NCBI GenBank assembly: GCA_049889535.1
Contig: JBMHDF010000018.1
Coordinates: 186,001 to 250,000 of the forward strand
Reading direction: 5' to 3'
Origin: JAYQKL01 sp049889535
GTDB lineage: Bacteria > Pseudomonadota > Alphaproteobacteria > RS24
DNA: 64,000 nt
In this document: in pieces, positions 43,770 through 53,206 of the stretch
Layout: the number at the start of each line of letters is the position of its first letter
How positions within the stretch are numbered: position 1 is the first letter of the stretch
The notes under the pieces: model-generated
What the model was told of the DNA's origin: nothing
Database searches by the model: none
The model's input: only the letters and a program-made list of their open reading frames with translations
Program-made: the position numbers and the translations under genes

Positions 43770-43850
43770 AAACCATGACTCGTGAGGAGGCAGTTTAATC
43801 ACGGGCATCAGCCTGACGGTGGTGAAGACGTATTTTCTTCACAGAGGCTT
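43770..43850 (+). ncRNA. Structured folE leader, candidate THF-II (folE motif) riboswitch
   Basis: CGTGA (43781-43785) pairs with TCACG (43799-43803), GGC-ATCA-GCC (43804-43813) is a small hairpin and GTGAAGA (43822-43828) pairs with TCTTCAC (43836-43842). AGAGG, the folE ribosome-binding site, starts one base later. A compact RNA directly upstream of folE in an alphaproteobacterium is where the tetrahydrofolate-sensing THF-II class occurs. I recognise it by position and layout, not by aligning to the published consensus. Confidence 0.5.
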
Positions 43851-43855
43851 AAATT

Positions 43856-44479
43856 ATGGACGCAATTGTAGACGGTAAAGTTAGTAAATTAAAAGAACGG
43901 GATGTAAAAGTGGCAAAACCTAGTCAAGATCAAGCAGAAGCCGCTGTTCGCACATTAATCGCATGGGCGGGTGATAACCCTGACCGCGAAGGTTTGGTGG
44001 ACACCCCTAAACGCGTGGTCAAGGCGTATGAAGAATTCTTTGCAGGCTATAGCGAAGACCCAGACGCCGTGCTTTCACGCACCTTCGAAGATGTCGAGGG
44101 TTATGATGATATGGTGATGTTGCGCGACATTGACCTTGAAAGCCATTGCGAGCATCATATGGTTGCCATTTTAGGTAAAGTTCATATTGCGTATATGCCT
44201 GTCGATAAAGTTGTTGGGATTTCAAAACTCGCGCGTGTGATTGAAATTTTTGCCAAGCGTCTCCAAACCCAAGAGACGATGACCGCTCAGATTGTTGATT
44301 GCATACAACGTGTTTTAGAACCAGCAGGTGTAGCGATTTTGGTTGATGCTAAACATCAATGCATGACCACGCGTGGCATTAAAAAAGCTCAAGTTGCGAC
44401 CATCACCACACGTTTTACGGGTGTATTTGCTGACGACCCTCGTATGGAAGCGCGCTTTTTAAACATGATTAACAATTAA
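43856..44479 (+). CDS. folE: GTP cyclohydrolase I
   Basis: 207 aa. It converts GTP to 7,8-dihydroneopterin triphosphate, the first step of folate synthesis. Zinc and catalytic residues are visible in LESHCEHHMVAILGKVHIAY (near 96-115), the C-terminal zinc cysteine in KHQCMTTRGIKK and the conserved VVGISKLARVIEIFAKRLQTQE. An N-terminal extension of about 25 residues is polar. Likely controlled by the structured leader in front of it; hisI follows after seven bases. Confidence 0.96.
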   Translation: MDAIVDGKVSKLKERDVKVAKPSQDQAEAAVRTLIAWAGDNPDREGLVDTPKRVVKAYEEFFAGYSEDPDAVLSRTFEDVEGYDDMVMLRDIDLESHCEHHMVAILGKVHIAYMPVDKVVGISKLARVIEIFAKRLQTQETMTAQIVDCIQRVLEPAGVAILVDAKHQCMTTRGIKKAQVATITTRFTGVFADDPRMEARFLNMINN

Positions 44480-44486
44480 AGGTTTA

Positions 44487-44972
44487 ATGACGATGCAGGA
44501 AAGCCCTTTTGCCAATAGAACCAGTGTCGAGCAAGTGGAAGAAGGCCACGAGCTTGCCCCTAAATTTGACGAAAAGGGGCTTATTCCTGTAGTCACCACT
44601 GATTCAAGCAGTGGCGAATTACTGATGCATGGTTACATGAATCAAGAGGCTTTTCTTAAAAGCATTGAAACCGGCGAAGCGCATTATTACAGCCGCTCGC
44701 GTGAGGTGATTTGGCACAAAGGTGCCACCAGTGGGCTGGTACAAAAAATCACTGAGTTGCGCATTGACGATGATCAAGATTGTGTATGGATGCAGGTTGA
44801 GGTCGCGGGCAATGGCGCATCATGCCATGTCGGCTATCGCTCTTGCTTTTATCGCTCCATCCCCATTGGTAGCCCGTTACAAGCGGACACAAAATTACAG
44901 TATGAGGAAGATGAAAAAGTCTTTGACCCGTTGGAAGTTTATGGCGACGCACCAAATCCGACAAAGCTATAA
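44487..44972 (+). CDS. hisI: Phosphoribosyl-AMP cyclohydrolase
   Basis: 161 aa, HisI only, with no HisE domain. It opens the purine ring of PR-AMP in histidine synthesis. Motifs: LLMHGYMNQEAF near 46-57, HYYSRSREVIWHKGATSG near 69-86, metal residues in DDDQDCVWMQVE and GASCHVGYRSCFYR near 110-123. Its position behind folE is frequent in alphaproteobacteria. Confidence 0.94.
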   Translation: MTMQESPFANRTSVEQVEEGHELAPKFDEKGLIPVVTTDSSSGELLMHGYMNQEAFLKSIETGEAHYYSRSREVIWHKGATSGLVQKITELRIDDDQDCVWMQVEVAGNGASCHVGYRSCFYRSIPIGSPLQADTKLQYEEDEKVFDPLEVYGDAPNPTKL

Positions 44973-44982
44973 AGTTTCAGTC

Positions 44983-45414
44983 TTAGCCGCTTACAATGTA
45001 ATTCTTTAGTGCCTCAGCCTCAGCTTCGCTCAAGCTAATGCGTTTTTTAACAACATCACCAATCGAGACAAGCCCCGCAAGGCTGCCCTTTTGCAATACT
45101 GGAATATGACGCACACGCTTTTCGGTCATAATTTCCATAGCTTCAACAATCGTGGTTTCAGGCGAAATGGTAATGACATTCTCACTCATATAGCTTGATA
45201 TTTTTTCATCCAAAGCCGACCCACCTTTAGCATATAAAGCGCGGACCAAATCGCGCTCTGACAGCATGCCCGCCAAAGGTTGATCAGGAAATGTGACCAC
45301 CAGAGCCCCAACGCTTTCTTTTTCGAAAACAGTTACCGCATCAGACAGAAGCCGATTGCCATCAATGGTCAAAATACCAGCACCCTTATCATCTAAAATG
45401 GCTTTCACATTCAT
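44983..45414 (-). CDS. CBS-domain pair protein
   Basis: 143 aa made of two CBS motifs: one ending GMLSERDLVRALYAKG near residues 68-83 and one with VRHIPVLQKGSLAGLVSIGDVVKKR near 107-131. CBS pairs bind adenosyl nucleotides; this short stand-alone type is common in alphaproteobacteria, its partner unknown. Convergent with hisI. Confidence 0.88.
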   Translation of the reverse strand: MNVKAILDDKGAGILTIDGNRLLSDAVTVFEKESVGALVVTFPDQPLAGMLSERDLVRALYAKGGSALDEKISSYMSENVITISPETTIVEAMEIMTEKRVRHIPVLQKGSLAGLVSIGDVVKKRISLSEAEAEALKNYIVSG

Positions 45415-45508
45415 TGTTTTCTCCCTTTACCAATAGTTTGCTTCAGGCATGGCGAAGATGCAAGCTCGAGACCAGAGAAAAAAGTTATTCATCAGTAAAT
45501 ACAATGTA

Positions 45509-46240
45509 TTAGGAGCCCGCCCAGCGCCCATATTCGACATATCCCGGCCCACCAGACGGAGAAATTGGCGGGCGCTCAAAAAACGGAAGCAACACCAAAC
45601 CAGCTAAAAAGCCGCCAATATGCGCCTGCCATGCGACAGAGATTGGGTCACCAGAAAGACTATAAGCTGAAACCCCAAATACAATATTCAGGCCTATCCA
45701 AACCGCAATAAAACTATAGACGGGTCGACGAGTCAGAGTTTGACGCAAGGGCATTAACGGCAATTGGCGGCGTGCCTGATCAGGGCTTAACCAGGACACA
45801 CCTGGTATCGCAAATCGTGTGGCAGCACCAAACATACCAGACACCGCCCCAGACGCGCCGATAAGCGGCACCAGCGTCTGTGCATAAATAACATAATGTG
45901 TTAGCCCCGCAATCAACGCACACACAACATAAAAAGCAAAAAACCGCCAGACCCCACCAAGCCTTATCGCAACCGGTGTGCCAAAAACCAGAAGCCAAAC
46001 ACTATTCATAAGCACATGCTCCCAACTGCCATGCAAAAAAGCATAACTTATCAATGTCAAAAACGAGACAAAGCTCTCTCCCAAAAGAGCTGGCACAAAG
46101 CCAAACATCATCACCAGCCCAAAGGAAATATCCGGCTCAAGGGAAAATAAAATAAAATGAACGCCAATCAGCACCGCGCACAGCACAAGCACAATTGGCG
46201 GGGCGCGCAAAATCGGTTCTTTTTGGGCCTTATCCTTCAT
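45509..46240 (-). CDS. Rhomboid family intramembrane serine protease
   Basis: 243 aa with six predicted membrane helices. The catalytic serine is in IGASGAVSGMFG near 128-139 and the catalytic histidine in VAWQAHIGGFLAGL near 202-215; HGSWEHVLMNSVWLL near 70-84 carries the oxyanion His/Asn. All three positions are present, so it is predicted to be active. It follows the DsbA-fold isomerase gene. Confidence 0.92.
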   Translation of the reverse strand: MKDKAQKEPILRAPPIVLVLCAVLIGVHFILFSLEPDISFGLVMMFGFVPALLGESFVSFLTLISYAFLHGSWEHVLMNSVWLLVFGTPVAIRLGGVWRFFAFYVVCALIAGLTHYVIYAQTLVPLIGASGAVSGMFGAATRFAIPGVSWLSPDQARRQLPLMPLRQTLTRRPVYSFIAVWIGLNIVFGVSAYSLSGDPISVAWQAHIGGFLAGLVLLPFFERPPISPSGGPGYVEYGRWAGS

Positions 46241-46258
46241 CGGTGACTATGCCTCGCA

Positions 46259-46864
46259 TCAAGGTTGGCTTTGCAGTGCATGAATAAGCAGCGGCAGGCG
46301 GTCATTGCCAAAAAACATTTTATCCCGGTTAACAAAAAAGCTTGGACTACCAAAGCCACCCCGCGCAATCAGCTCATCTGTATTCGTGCGCAAGGTTTGC
46401 TTTACCTCTGGCGTATCAAGTGCTCGCAAAAACATGTCTCTGTCCAGCCCTGTTGCTTCAGCCAGCGCCGCCAGTGGCTCGGTTTGTGACAAATCTTGCC
46501 CTGCGCCCCAATAAGCAGCAAAACCATGAGCCGCATATTGCGGCAATAGGTTTTCTTGCTGGGCAACAACCGCCCCGCGCATCAATTTGACCGCATTGAG
46601 GGGAAACACACTTGGCCAGTTAATTTCAATGTCATAAAACGCAGCCCAGTCTTGCAAATCTTGCAATTGATAAGCAAATTTAGGGCCGTCTAACGATGCG
46701 CGTGTTTCATAAACTTGTTGGTTCACCGCATTAAACACCCCACCCACGAGAATTGGTTTCCAAATGAGGTCGGCTTCATGCTGGGTAGCCAGTTTTTCAA
46801 TTTGCGAAAACGCCAAATAAGTCCATGGGCTGGAAATATCAAAAAAGAACTCAATCTCTCGCAT
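46259..46864 (-). CDS. DsbA-fold 2-hydroxychromene-2-carboxylate isomerase-like protein
   Basis: 201 aa. The N-terminal FFFDISSPWTYLAF has Ser-Pro at the catalytic site of HCCA isomerases and kappa-class GSTs, and GGFGSPSFFVNRDKMFFGNDRL near the C-terminus holds the cis-proline loop. Same family as the gene at 5,654 but clearly different in sequence. It lies nine bases after the GMC oxidoreductase, so a joint unit is likely; substrate unknown. Confidence 0.83.
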   Translation of the reverse strand: MREIEFFFDISSPWTYLAFSQIEKLATQHEADLIWKPILVGGVFNAVNQQVYETRASLDGPKFAYQLQDLQDWAAFYDIEINWPSVFPLNAVKLMRGAVVAQQENLLPQYAAHGFAAYWGAGQDLSQTEPLAALAEATGLDRDMFLRALDTPEVKQTLRTNTDELIARGGFGSPSFFVNRDKMFFGNDRLPLLIHALQSQP

Positions 46865-46873
46865 AGTGACGCC

Positions 46874-48508
46874 CTAGCTGACGGGTTGGGCGGGCAAATA
46901 ATTCCGACCCCGAATATGGTCAGAGATTTTTTCGGCCATCATAATAGTTGGCGCATTTGTATTTCCCCCAATCAAAGTCGGCATGATAGAGGCATCAACC
47001 ACGCGCAAACGCTCAATGCCGTGCAATTGGCCATGTTCATTCACAACCGCCATTTTATCTTTACCCATTTTACAAGTGCCTATTGGGTGATAGAGCGTTT
47101 CACAATTGTCGCGAATCCACTGGTCCACTTCGGCGTCATTATTCATGTCAATATCAGGGCCAGGTTTGCGGCGCGGCCCACGATAGGGGTCAAATACAGT
47201 GGTTTGGAACACTTTATTGGCTTGTCGCAGGCCATTGCGGCTATCAATCATATCCTCTTCGATATCAAAATAATTGGGCTGGATATATGGGTCAGCCAGC
47301 GGGTCACTTGAGGTCAGGCCAATATAGCCACGACTTTGTGGACGGCAAATATACATAATGGATGAAAAAGCATGGCACTCTGAAAACTTGCCACCCCGCC
47401 CATGCGAGTCAAGCATGCCCAACGACACATAATGAAGCTGCACATCCGGAATATCTTTATCTGGATTTGATTTCAAAAACGCACCCCCTGCCGTTGGTGG
47501 TTTCGAGGCTGGCCCTTTGCCCGCAAGATAATATTGCACCCCAGCCATAAATTGCCCCAACAGGGTCGTGCTGGAATGCATGGTAATGGGTTTTGTACAT
47601 TCATATTGCACAGGCGCGCCAATATGGTCTTGTAGGTTCTGCCCCACGCCCGGCAGCTCATGCACCATGTCAATCCCATGTTTTTTGATTTCATCAACCG
47701 GCCCGATACCAGAGCGCATAAGTATTTGCGGGCTGTTCAAGGCACCGCCAGATAAAATAATCTCGCGCCCAGCCTCAAAACGCATTTCCTTCCCGCCCTT
47801 TTTCGCGACAACCGCAACAGCAATCCCATTTTCAACAATGATTTTATCAATCACAATATTGGTCATGGCATGTAAATTGGGTCGCTCAAGAACTGGATAT
47901 AAATAAGCCCGTGCCGCGCTATTGCGCTTATTGCCCTTCAGCGTGTGCTCGTAACGCGAAAACCCCTCTTGTTGTTTTCCATTAAAATCATGGGTCAACG
48001 GAAAGCCTGCTTCCGCGCCAGCTTCTACGAATTTATCAAGTAATATATCTTTTTTCTGGTCAGATTTTTTAACATGCAAAGGGCCTGATTTGCCGTGATA
48101 ATCCAAATCCCCCTCGCCCTCAAAACACTCCGCACGCTTAAAATAAGGCAACACGCTTTCATAAGACCAGCCCTGATTGCCGAGCTGGTTCCAATGGTCA
48201 TAGTCCCAAGCGTGACCGCGAATATAAACCATCGCATTGATAGAAGATGAGCCGCCCCAGCCACGCCCGCGCGGCCAGTATAACTCGCGCCCACCAAGCT
48301 GTTTGACCGGTGCGGTGGTAAAACCATAATTATTATTATTTTTTTCTGGCACTAATTGCGCATAACCAGAGGGCATATGTATAAATGGATTTCTATCTTT
48401 GCCGCCTGCTTCCAGCAATAAAATATTAGAGGAGCTGTCTTCCGACAGGCGATTGGCCAAAACACAACCCGCACTGCCCGCGCCAATGATGATATAATCA
48501 TATTTCAT
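46874..48508 (-). CDS. GMC-family FAD oxidoreductase (choline dehydrogenase-like)
   Basis: 544 aa from the ATG at 48508, chosen because GGAGG lies five bases before it. FAD motif YIIIGAGSAGCVLANRL near residues 5-21, GMC signature 1 around GWGGSSSINAMVYIRGH near 79-95, signature 2 GGALNSPQILMRSGIGP near 252-268, and the catalytic His region HPIGTCKMG near 466-474 with NTNAPTIM further on. It oxidises an alcohol to an aldehyde. It resembles BetA and the PEG or aromatic-alcohol dehydrogenases; no BetB or BetI is nearby, so choline is not assured. Confidence 0.89.
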   Translation of the reverse strand: MKYDYIIIGAGSAGCVLANRLSEDSSSNILLLEAGGKDRNPFIHMPSGYAQLVPEKNNNNYGFTTAPVKQLGGRELYWPRGRGWGGSSSINAMVYIRGHAWDYDHWNQLGNQGWSYESVLPYFKRAECFEGEGDLDYHGKSGPLHVKKSDQKKDILLDKFVEAGAEAGFPLTHDFNGKQQEGFSRYEHTLKGNKRNSAARAYLYPVLERPNLHAMTNIVIDKIIVENGIAVAVVAKKGGKEMRFEAGREIILSGGALNSPQILMRSGIGPVDEIKKHGIDMVHELPGVGQNLQDHIGAPVQYECTKPITMHSSTTLLGQFMAGVQYYLAGKGPASKPPTAGGAFLKSNPDKDIPDVQLHYVSLGMLDSHGRGGKFSECHAFSSIMYICRPQSRGYIGLTSSDPLADPYIQPNYFDIEEDMIDSRNGLRQANKVFQTTVFDPYRGPRRKPGPDIDMNNDAEVDQWIRDNCETLYHPIGTCKMGKDKMAVVNEHGQLHGIERLRVVDASIMPTLIGGNTNAPTIMMAEKISDHIRGRNYLPAQPVS

Positions 48509-48600
48509 GCCACCCTCCATCACACAATATCTTCTCAAAGAATGTCAAATAGAGGTTTATGAATCAAGCTTATAATCTGCTTAATTAGCGGTGTTAGCCG

Positions 48601-49137
48601 CTATTGCGTGTCGAGCTGTTTCAGGCCAGATTTAAATCTTTGCCAATTTTCAACATAGACTGCCGCGTTCATATGAATAAATTGTGCCACTTCTTCACTC
48701 ACTTCGCGCACAATTTTACCAGGCTGTCCTAAAACCATTGAATTATCGGGGATTTCCATACCTTCTTTGATAAAGGCCTGCGCGCCAATCAAACAATTTT
48801 TGCCAATTTTCGCACCATTCATGACAACAGCCCCCATGCCAATCAAGCTGTTATCGTCAATTTGGCATCCATGCAACATTGCCATATGTCCAACAACGCA
48901 ATTTTTGCCAATCGTCAGCGGATACCCCATATCTGTATGCAACACGCTATTGTCTTGTACATTTGAATTTTCCCCTATGGTGATGCGCTCATTATCTCCG
49001 CGTGCCACAACCCCAAACCAGACGCTGGCATTTTCTTCAAATTTCACATCACCTATAATTTGCGCATCAGGCGCCGCCCACCAATGACCGCTTTTTGGTG
49101 TGGTTGGTGTTTTGTCATTGAGCGCATAAAAAGTCAT
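48601..49137 (-). CDS. Gamma-carbonic-anhydrase-like left-handed beta-helix protein
   Basis: 178 aa of hexapeptide repeats (IIGDVKFEENASVWFGVV, VQDNSVLHTDMGYPLTIG) with the three metal-type histidines in DNSVLHTD, VVGHMAMLHG. This is the YrdA/PaaY-like gamma-CA group. The start codon overlaps the stop of the DUF3126 gene (TAATG). Activity is not certain for this subgroup. Confidence 0.88.
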   Translation of the reverse strand: MTFYALNDKTPTTPKSGHWWAAPDAQIIGDVKFEENASVWFGVVARGDNERITIGENSNVQDNSVLHTDMGYPLTIGKNCVVGHMAMLHGCQIDDNSLIGMGAVVMNGAKIGKNCLIGAQAFIKEGMEIPDNSMVLGQPGKIVREVSEEVAQFIHMNAAVYVENWQRFKSGLKQLDTQ

Positions 49138-49355
49138 TAAAGACCGGCCTCTTCAAGGTCGAAATCAAGAATTGCCATTGCGAAATTATAGCTAATCTCG
49201 CCTTCATCCTCATCACTGGTCAGAGTGCCGATAAACTCGCCGTCAATCTCAACTTCGCACATATCTTTACGGGCACTGCGGTTGAGCTTAATTGTGTCGA
49301 GTCGAAATGTTTTGCGCAAATAAGTTTCAACTTTTCTTACTTCTTCATCGGTCAT
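49137..49355 (-). CDS. DUF3126 family protein
   Basis: 72 aa. TDEEVRKVETYLRKTFRLD at the start and EVEIDGEFIGTLTSDEDEGE in the middle fit DUF3126, a small alphaproteobacterial family of unknown function usually encoded beside cysE, as here. It shares one base with the following gene. Confidence 0.88.
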   Translation of the reverse strand: MTDEEVRKVETYLRKTFRLDTIKLNRSARKDMCEVEIDGEFIGTLTSDEDEGEISYNFAMAILDFDLEEAGL

Positions 49356-49375
49356 TTTCTTTCCTCTTCAGAATA

Positions 49376-50209
49376 TTATGTCTCGTTCTCGGGCTTATCT
49401 TTATCAAGGATGGACTCAAATGAGTGATCCATTGAGCGCGACGGAGTTGGTGTATCGACTTTACCCACCACTTTGGCTGGCACACCTACCGCAGTTGAAT
49501 AGGCTGGCACATCGGTCAAAACCACACTGCCGCCGCCAATTTTTGCACAATCACCAATCCGTATATTGCCCAGCACTTTTGCGCCAACGCTTATCAAAAC
49601 CCCATTGCCGATTTTAGGGTGCCGGTCACCACCTTCTTTGCCGCTGCCACCAAGTGTGACCCCGTGCAGCATGGAAACCTCATCACCAATCACTGCGGTT
49701 TCACCAATAACCACACTCGTCGCATGGTCTATCATAATGCCTTTGCCAATTTTTGCGGCGGGGTGAATATCCGCACCAAACACCTCAGAGGCCGTATTTT
49801 GTAAATAAAGCGCTGTGCCTCTATGCCCTTTTGCCAGCAACACATGCGCCGCGCGATAGGTCTGAAGAGCTAAAAAACCTTTAAAAAACAAGACGGGGTC
49901 AAGATAGCTTTTGCAAGCTGGGTCGCGGTCAAAAACCGCCACAATATCCTCGCACATAGCCTGAGCAATATTTGCATCAGCCCCAAAGGCATCCAAAATA
50001 ATGGCTTCTAATTCTGGCGCGGGAATATGCGTATTGGCAAGCTTATCGCTTAAAGTCGCCGCCACTGATTCAGTTAATGAGTTTTTTTCAAGAATTTTTA
50101 TGTGCATATAGTCTGCCAATAATGGCTCACGCGCACTAATTTCAGCCGCCGCTTCACAAAGCTGCTGCCAGACTTCGTCCTGCGATATTTCTGGTTCTTT
50201 ATCACTCAT
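49376..50209 (-). CDS. cysE: Serine O-acetyltransferase
   Basis: 277 aa from the ATG at 50209; the codon before it is TTG. Domains: N-terminal helical domain (DEVWQQLCEAAAEISAREPL) and C-terminal left-handed beta helix with GADIHPAAKIGKGIMIDHAT near 150-169 and EVSMLHGVTLGGSGKEGGDRHP near 181-202. It acetylates serine with acetyl-CoA, feeding cysteine synthesis. The C-terminal tail is long and acidic, which may alter feedback inhibition by cysteine. Confidence 0.95.
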   Translation of the reverse strand: MSDKEPEISQDEVWQQLCEAAAEISAREPLLADYMHIKILEKNSLTESVAATLSDKLANTHIPAPELEAIILDAFGADANIAQAMCEDIVAVFDRDPACKSYLDPVLFFKGFLALQTYRAAHVLLAKGHRGTALYLQNTASEVFGADIHPAAKIGKGIMIDHATSVVIGETAVIGDEVSMLHGVTLGGSGKEGGDRHPKIGNGVLISVGAKVLGNIRIGDCAKIGGGSVVLTDVPAYSTAVGVPAKVVGKVDTPTPSRSMDHSFESILDKDKPENET

Positions 50210-50340
50210 CAAAAAGACACTCCCAATCTTCTCTAGGAGTAAAACGGTTTCGCCAATGGTGCAAGTCTGATTTACCCTCTAACTTCACCATTGCAGGATT
50301 TTATGGACCCAGTTAGGATAGACAAAATATGGAGAAAAAC

Positions 50341-51600
50341 ATGTCCTTAGACAAACTCAAACAACAAGCTATCGAAATTGTTGACGGCCTTGCACCAGAG
50401 CTTATCGCGGTGAGCCAAGCCATTCACGCCAAGCCCGAATTGGCTTTTGAGGAGTTTTTTGCGGCTGAAACATTGTGTGCGGCGCTGGAAAAGCATGATT
50501 TACCCGTGCAAAAAAATGCTTTTGGTCTTGAAACCGCTTTTGTGAGTGAATTTGGCTCTGGCGAGGATAAAGACACTCCAACCATTGGGGTGATTTCAGA
50601 ATATGATGCTCTACCAGCTATTGGCCATGCTTGTGGGCATAATATTATCGCCGCTTCAGGTCTAGGAGCAGCGCTGGCACTCTCAAAGCTCAATGGCGCA
50701 TTTAAAGGCAAAATCCGTTATCTTGGCACACCTGGCGAAGAGGGCGGCGGGGGCAAGGAATATATGGCGCAGGAAAAAGCTTTTGATGGCTTATGCGCCG
50801 CCATGATGGTGCATCCGGCGGGAGCAGATTTAATCACCATGCCCTCTTTGGCCATGACAGAAGTCAAAGTGACTTATCATGGCCGTAACGCACATGCCGC
50901 TGGCACCCCGCATGAAGGCATTAATGCACTAGATGCGCTGGTCACGGCCTATCAGTCTCTAGCGCAATTACGCCAGCATATTCGCCCGACTGAGAAAATT
51001 CATGGTATTTTCACCGAAGCGGGCGACGCGCCAAATATTGTGCCGCATCGCGCCTCTGGTGTGTTTTATGTGCGCGCGGCTGACGGGCTGGCGCTGGCAG
51101 ATATTAAAAAGCGCGTGCATGCGTGTCTGGAAGCGGGCGCGCTGTCTTCTGGCTGCACGGCTGATATTGAATGGGCCAAAGTTGATTATTTGGAAATCAA
51201 AAATAATTGGGATATTGCCCATGCCTATCGTGAGAATGCAGAGGCTCTTGGGCGCGAGTTTTATCCAATAGAAAACCTTGCCGCCTCAGGTTCAACCGAT
51301 ATGGGTAATGTCAGCCATCGTGTGCCGTCTATCCACCCAATGATTGCCTGTGCGCCGCCAGAGGTAACCATTCATCATCCCGATTTTACCCGACACGCCG
51401 CCTCAGCCGCAGGCGATAAAGCGGTGCTTGATGGCGCCAAGGCCATGGCTATGACAGCCTTAGATGTGTTGATGAACGACCCATTGCGCGCACGGGCGCA
51501 ACATGCCTTTACAGAAACAGCAGAAAGTTCCGCCCAATCTGTTGCCAATGCATGGCGCGCTGATGGCAATGCGACACTAAGTGGCTGCGGGTGTGCGTGA
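50341..51600 (+). CDS. M20-family amidohydrolase (AbgB-like peptidase)
   Basis: 419 aa from the ATG at 50341, six bases after GGAG; an earlier ATG lies 12 bases upstream. M20D hydrolase: metal residues in HACGHNIIAASGLGAALAL near 99-117, GTPGEEGGGGKEYM near 130-143 and a dimerisation domain (VTYHGRNAHAAGTPHEGINALDAL near 179-202). It ends in SGCGCA, an unusual cysteine-rich tail. Relatives cleave N-acyl or p-aminobenzoyl-glutamate amides; substrate open. Confidence 0.88.
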   Translation: MSLDKLKQQAIEIVDGLAPELIAVSQAIHAKPELAFEEFFAAETLCAALEKHDLPVQKNAFGLETAFVSEFGSGEDKDTPTIGVISEYDALPAIGHACGHNIIAASGLGAALALSKLNGAFKGKIRYLGTPGEEGGGGKEYMAQEKAFDGLCAAMMVHPAGADLITMPSLAMTEVKVTYHGRNAHAAGTPHEGINALDALVTAYQSLAQLRQHIRPTEKIHGIFTEAGDAPNIVPHRASGVFYVRAADGLALADIKKRVHACLEAGALSSGCTADIEWAKVDYLEIKNNWDIAHAYRENAEALGREFYPIENLAASGSTDMGNVSHRVPSIHPMIACAPPEVTIHHPDFTRHAASAAGDKAVLDGAKAMAMTALDVLMNDPLRARAQHAFTETAESSAQSVANAWRADGNATLSGCGCA

Positions 51601-51663
51601 GCTTAGTCTTGATTGTTTTTACAACGCAGGATATAGCTTTGAGGCGAAGTAAAGGAGCAGGTC

Positions 51664-51894
51664 ATGGCGGAACATGCAAAACCGAAAATTCAAAATGATA
51701 AAGGTGTCACAACCATAAGTGTTGGGGTGAAAGAATTTGAATGTATCGGCGCAAGCCAACCCTATGACCACCCGCATATTTTTCTCGATATGGGGAATGA
51801 CAACAATATTGTTTGCCCTTATTGCTCAACGGTTTTCGAATATGATGCCAATTTGCAAGCCAATGAAACAAATCCTGAAGGCTGTGCATTATAA
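51664..51894 (+). CDS. zf-CHCC zinc-finger protein (NDUFS6-like)
   Basis: 76 aa. The pattern FECIGASQPYDHPHIFLDMG then VCPYCSTVFEY gives C...H...CxxC, the zinc site of the NDUFS6/complex I accessory subunit family common in alphaproteobacteria. Probably a small complex I-associated protein. GGAGCAGGTC lies in front of the ATG. Confidence 0.9.
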   Translation: MAEHAKPKIQNDKGVTTISVGVKEFECIGASQPYDHPHIFLDMGNDNNIVCPYCSTVFEYDANLQANETNPEGCAL

Positions 51895-52025
51895 AATTAC
51901 ATTTACGCACAGTTTAAAATTTGATGGGTCTCCACCCCCCGCAATTCACTTGCCTATTTTGCCCAATTCACCCTAAACTGCACAGCAGGGGTGATTGAAC
52001 GACAAGAATTGAAGAGGGCAAGCGA

Positions 52026-53036
52026 TTGGCACGCGTCAAAAATTTAGCTGCAAAAACCGCCAAAAGATGGTTTGTCAGACTGTTTGTGAGCTTTTTGATT
52101 GTTTTTGTCATTTTGACAGTGTGCGGTTTATTTGCCATGACGGTTTTCACAGTCCCTGATAAATCGCGTGATGAAATATTTGCCAAATATACTGACGACG
52201 AGTCAATTTTTCTTCCAGCCCCGCAACTAAAAACCATACATGTAAAAGATGAAGGCCAAGCTGACGGGCCTGTGCTGGTTTTGATACACGGCTCAAATGC
52301 CTCTTTGCATAGCTGGGATATGTGGACCCAAATTCTAAAAAATCGCTACCGCATTATTCGCCTCGACTTGCCCGGACATGGCGTCACCGGCCCCATACCC
52401 TCTGAGGATTATACCATAGCCGCGATGGCTGAAACCGTGCGTGATGTTTTGCGCATGATGAAAATTGACAAAGCCATACTGGTCGGCAGCTCAATGGGGG
52501 GCGCGGTCTCTTTGCGGCTGACGCTCGATCAGCCCGACATGGTTCAGGGGCTGATTTTAATCGGCTCATCTGGATTAAAATTTGACCAAACTGATGAACC
52601 GCCACTCGCCTTTCGGTTAATGAATATGCCGCTTATTTCAAATTTAACACGCTACATCACGCCCTATAATTTGATTAAAAGCACCGCACAAGATGCTTAC
52701 GGCGAAGGGTATCCGGTGTCGTCGCAAATGGTTGATCGCTACTATGAACTTTTGCTTTATGCGGGCAATCGTCGTGCTTCGGCCCTGCGAATTCAGCAGC
52801 AAGCACAAGAAGAGGCGCTTGATGTGCAATTGGCTAATATTGAAAAACCCACGCTTTTGCTTTGGGGGGAAGAAGATAATTTTGTTCCCATTAAATATGG
52901 CCGGCGCATGAATGCTTATATTTTGACATCCAGATTAGTGACCTACCCTAATGTTGGGCATTTACCTATGGAAACCGAACCGCTTATCACCGCTGATGAA
53001 GCGGATAAATTTATTCGCGAAGAAATTCTAAAATAA
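52026..53036 (+). CDS. Membrane-anchored alpha/beta hydrolase
   Basis: 336 aa with a TTG start behind GAGGG. A positively charged start and a membrane helix (about 17-42, FVRLFVSFLIVFVILTVCG) anchor it in the inner membrane. The hydrolase domain has the oxyanion motif VLIHGSNASLHSWDMW near 86-101, nucleophile elbow VGSSMGGAVSL near 155-165, acid in LLWGEEDNFVP and histidine in PNVGHLPMETEP. Substrate unknown; a lipase/esterase or haloperoxidase-like fold. Confidence 0.83.
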   Translation: MARVKNLAAKTAKRWFVRLFVSFLIVFVILTVCGLFAMTVFTVPDKSRDEIFAKYTDDESIFLPAPQLKTIHVKDEGQADGPVLVLIHGSNASLHSWDMWTQILKNRYRIIRLDLPGHGVTGPIPSEDYTIAAMAETVRDVLRMMKIDKAILVGSSMGGAVSLRLTLDQPDMVQGLILIGSSGLKFDQTDEPPLAFRLMNMPLISNLTRYITPYNLIKSTAQDAYGEGYPVSSQMVDRYYELLLYAGNRRASALRIQQQAQEEALDVQLANIEKPTLLLWGEEDNFVPIKYGRRMNAYILTSRLVTYPNVGHLPMETEPLITADEADKFIREEILK

Positions 53037-53119
53037 GCCCCAAAAGCGACACTTGTGCAGCTAGCGAGGCATAAAGCCGGCAGACATTATTTAAAAAAAT
53101 AATATTTTAGAAAAAGCAG

Positions 53120-53206
53120 TGGTGGCCCCCGCCGGACTTGAACCGGCACTCCGATAACGGACGAAGATTTTAAGTCTCCTGCGTCTACCAATTCCGCCAG
53201 GGGGCC
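53120..53206 (-). tRNA. tRNA-Leu (anticodon TAA)
   Basis: 87 nt including CCA. The acceptor stem GGCCCCC pairs with GGGGGCC. The anticodon loop CTTAAAA carries TAA, and the long variable arm (CGTCCGTTATCGGAGTG region) marks a class II tRNA. The T-arm contains GGTTCAAGTCC. Confidence 0.95.
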
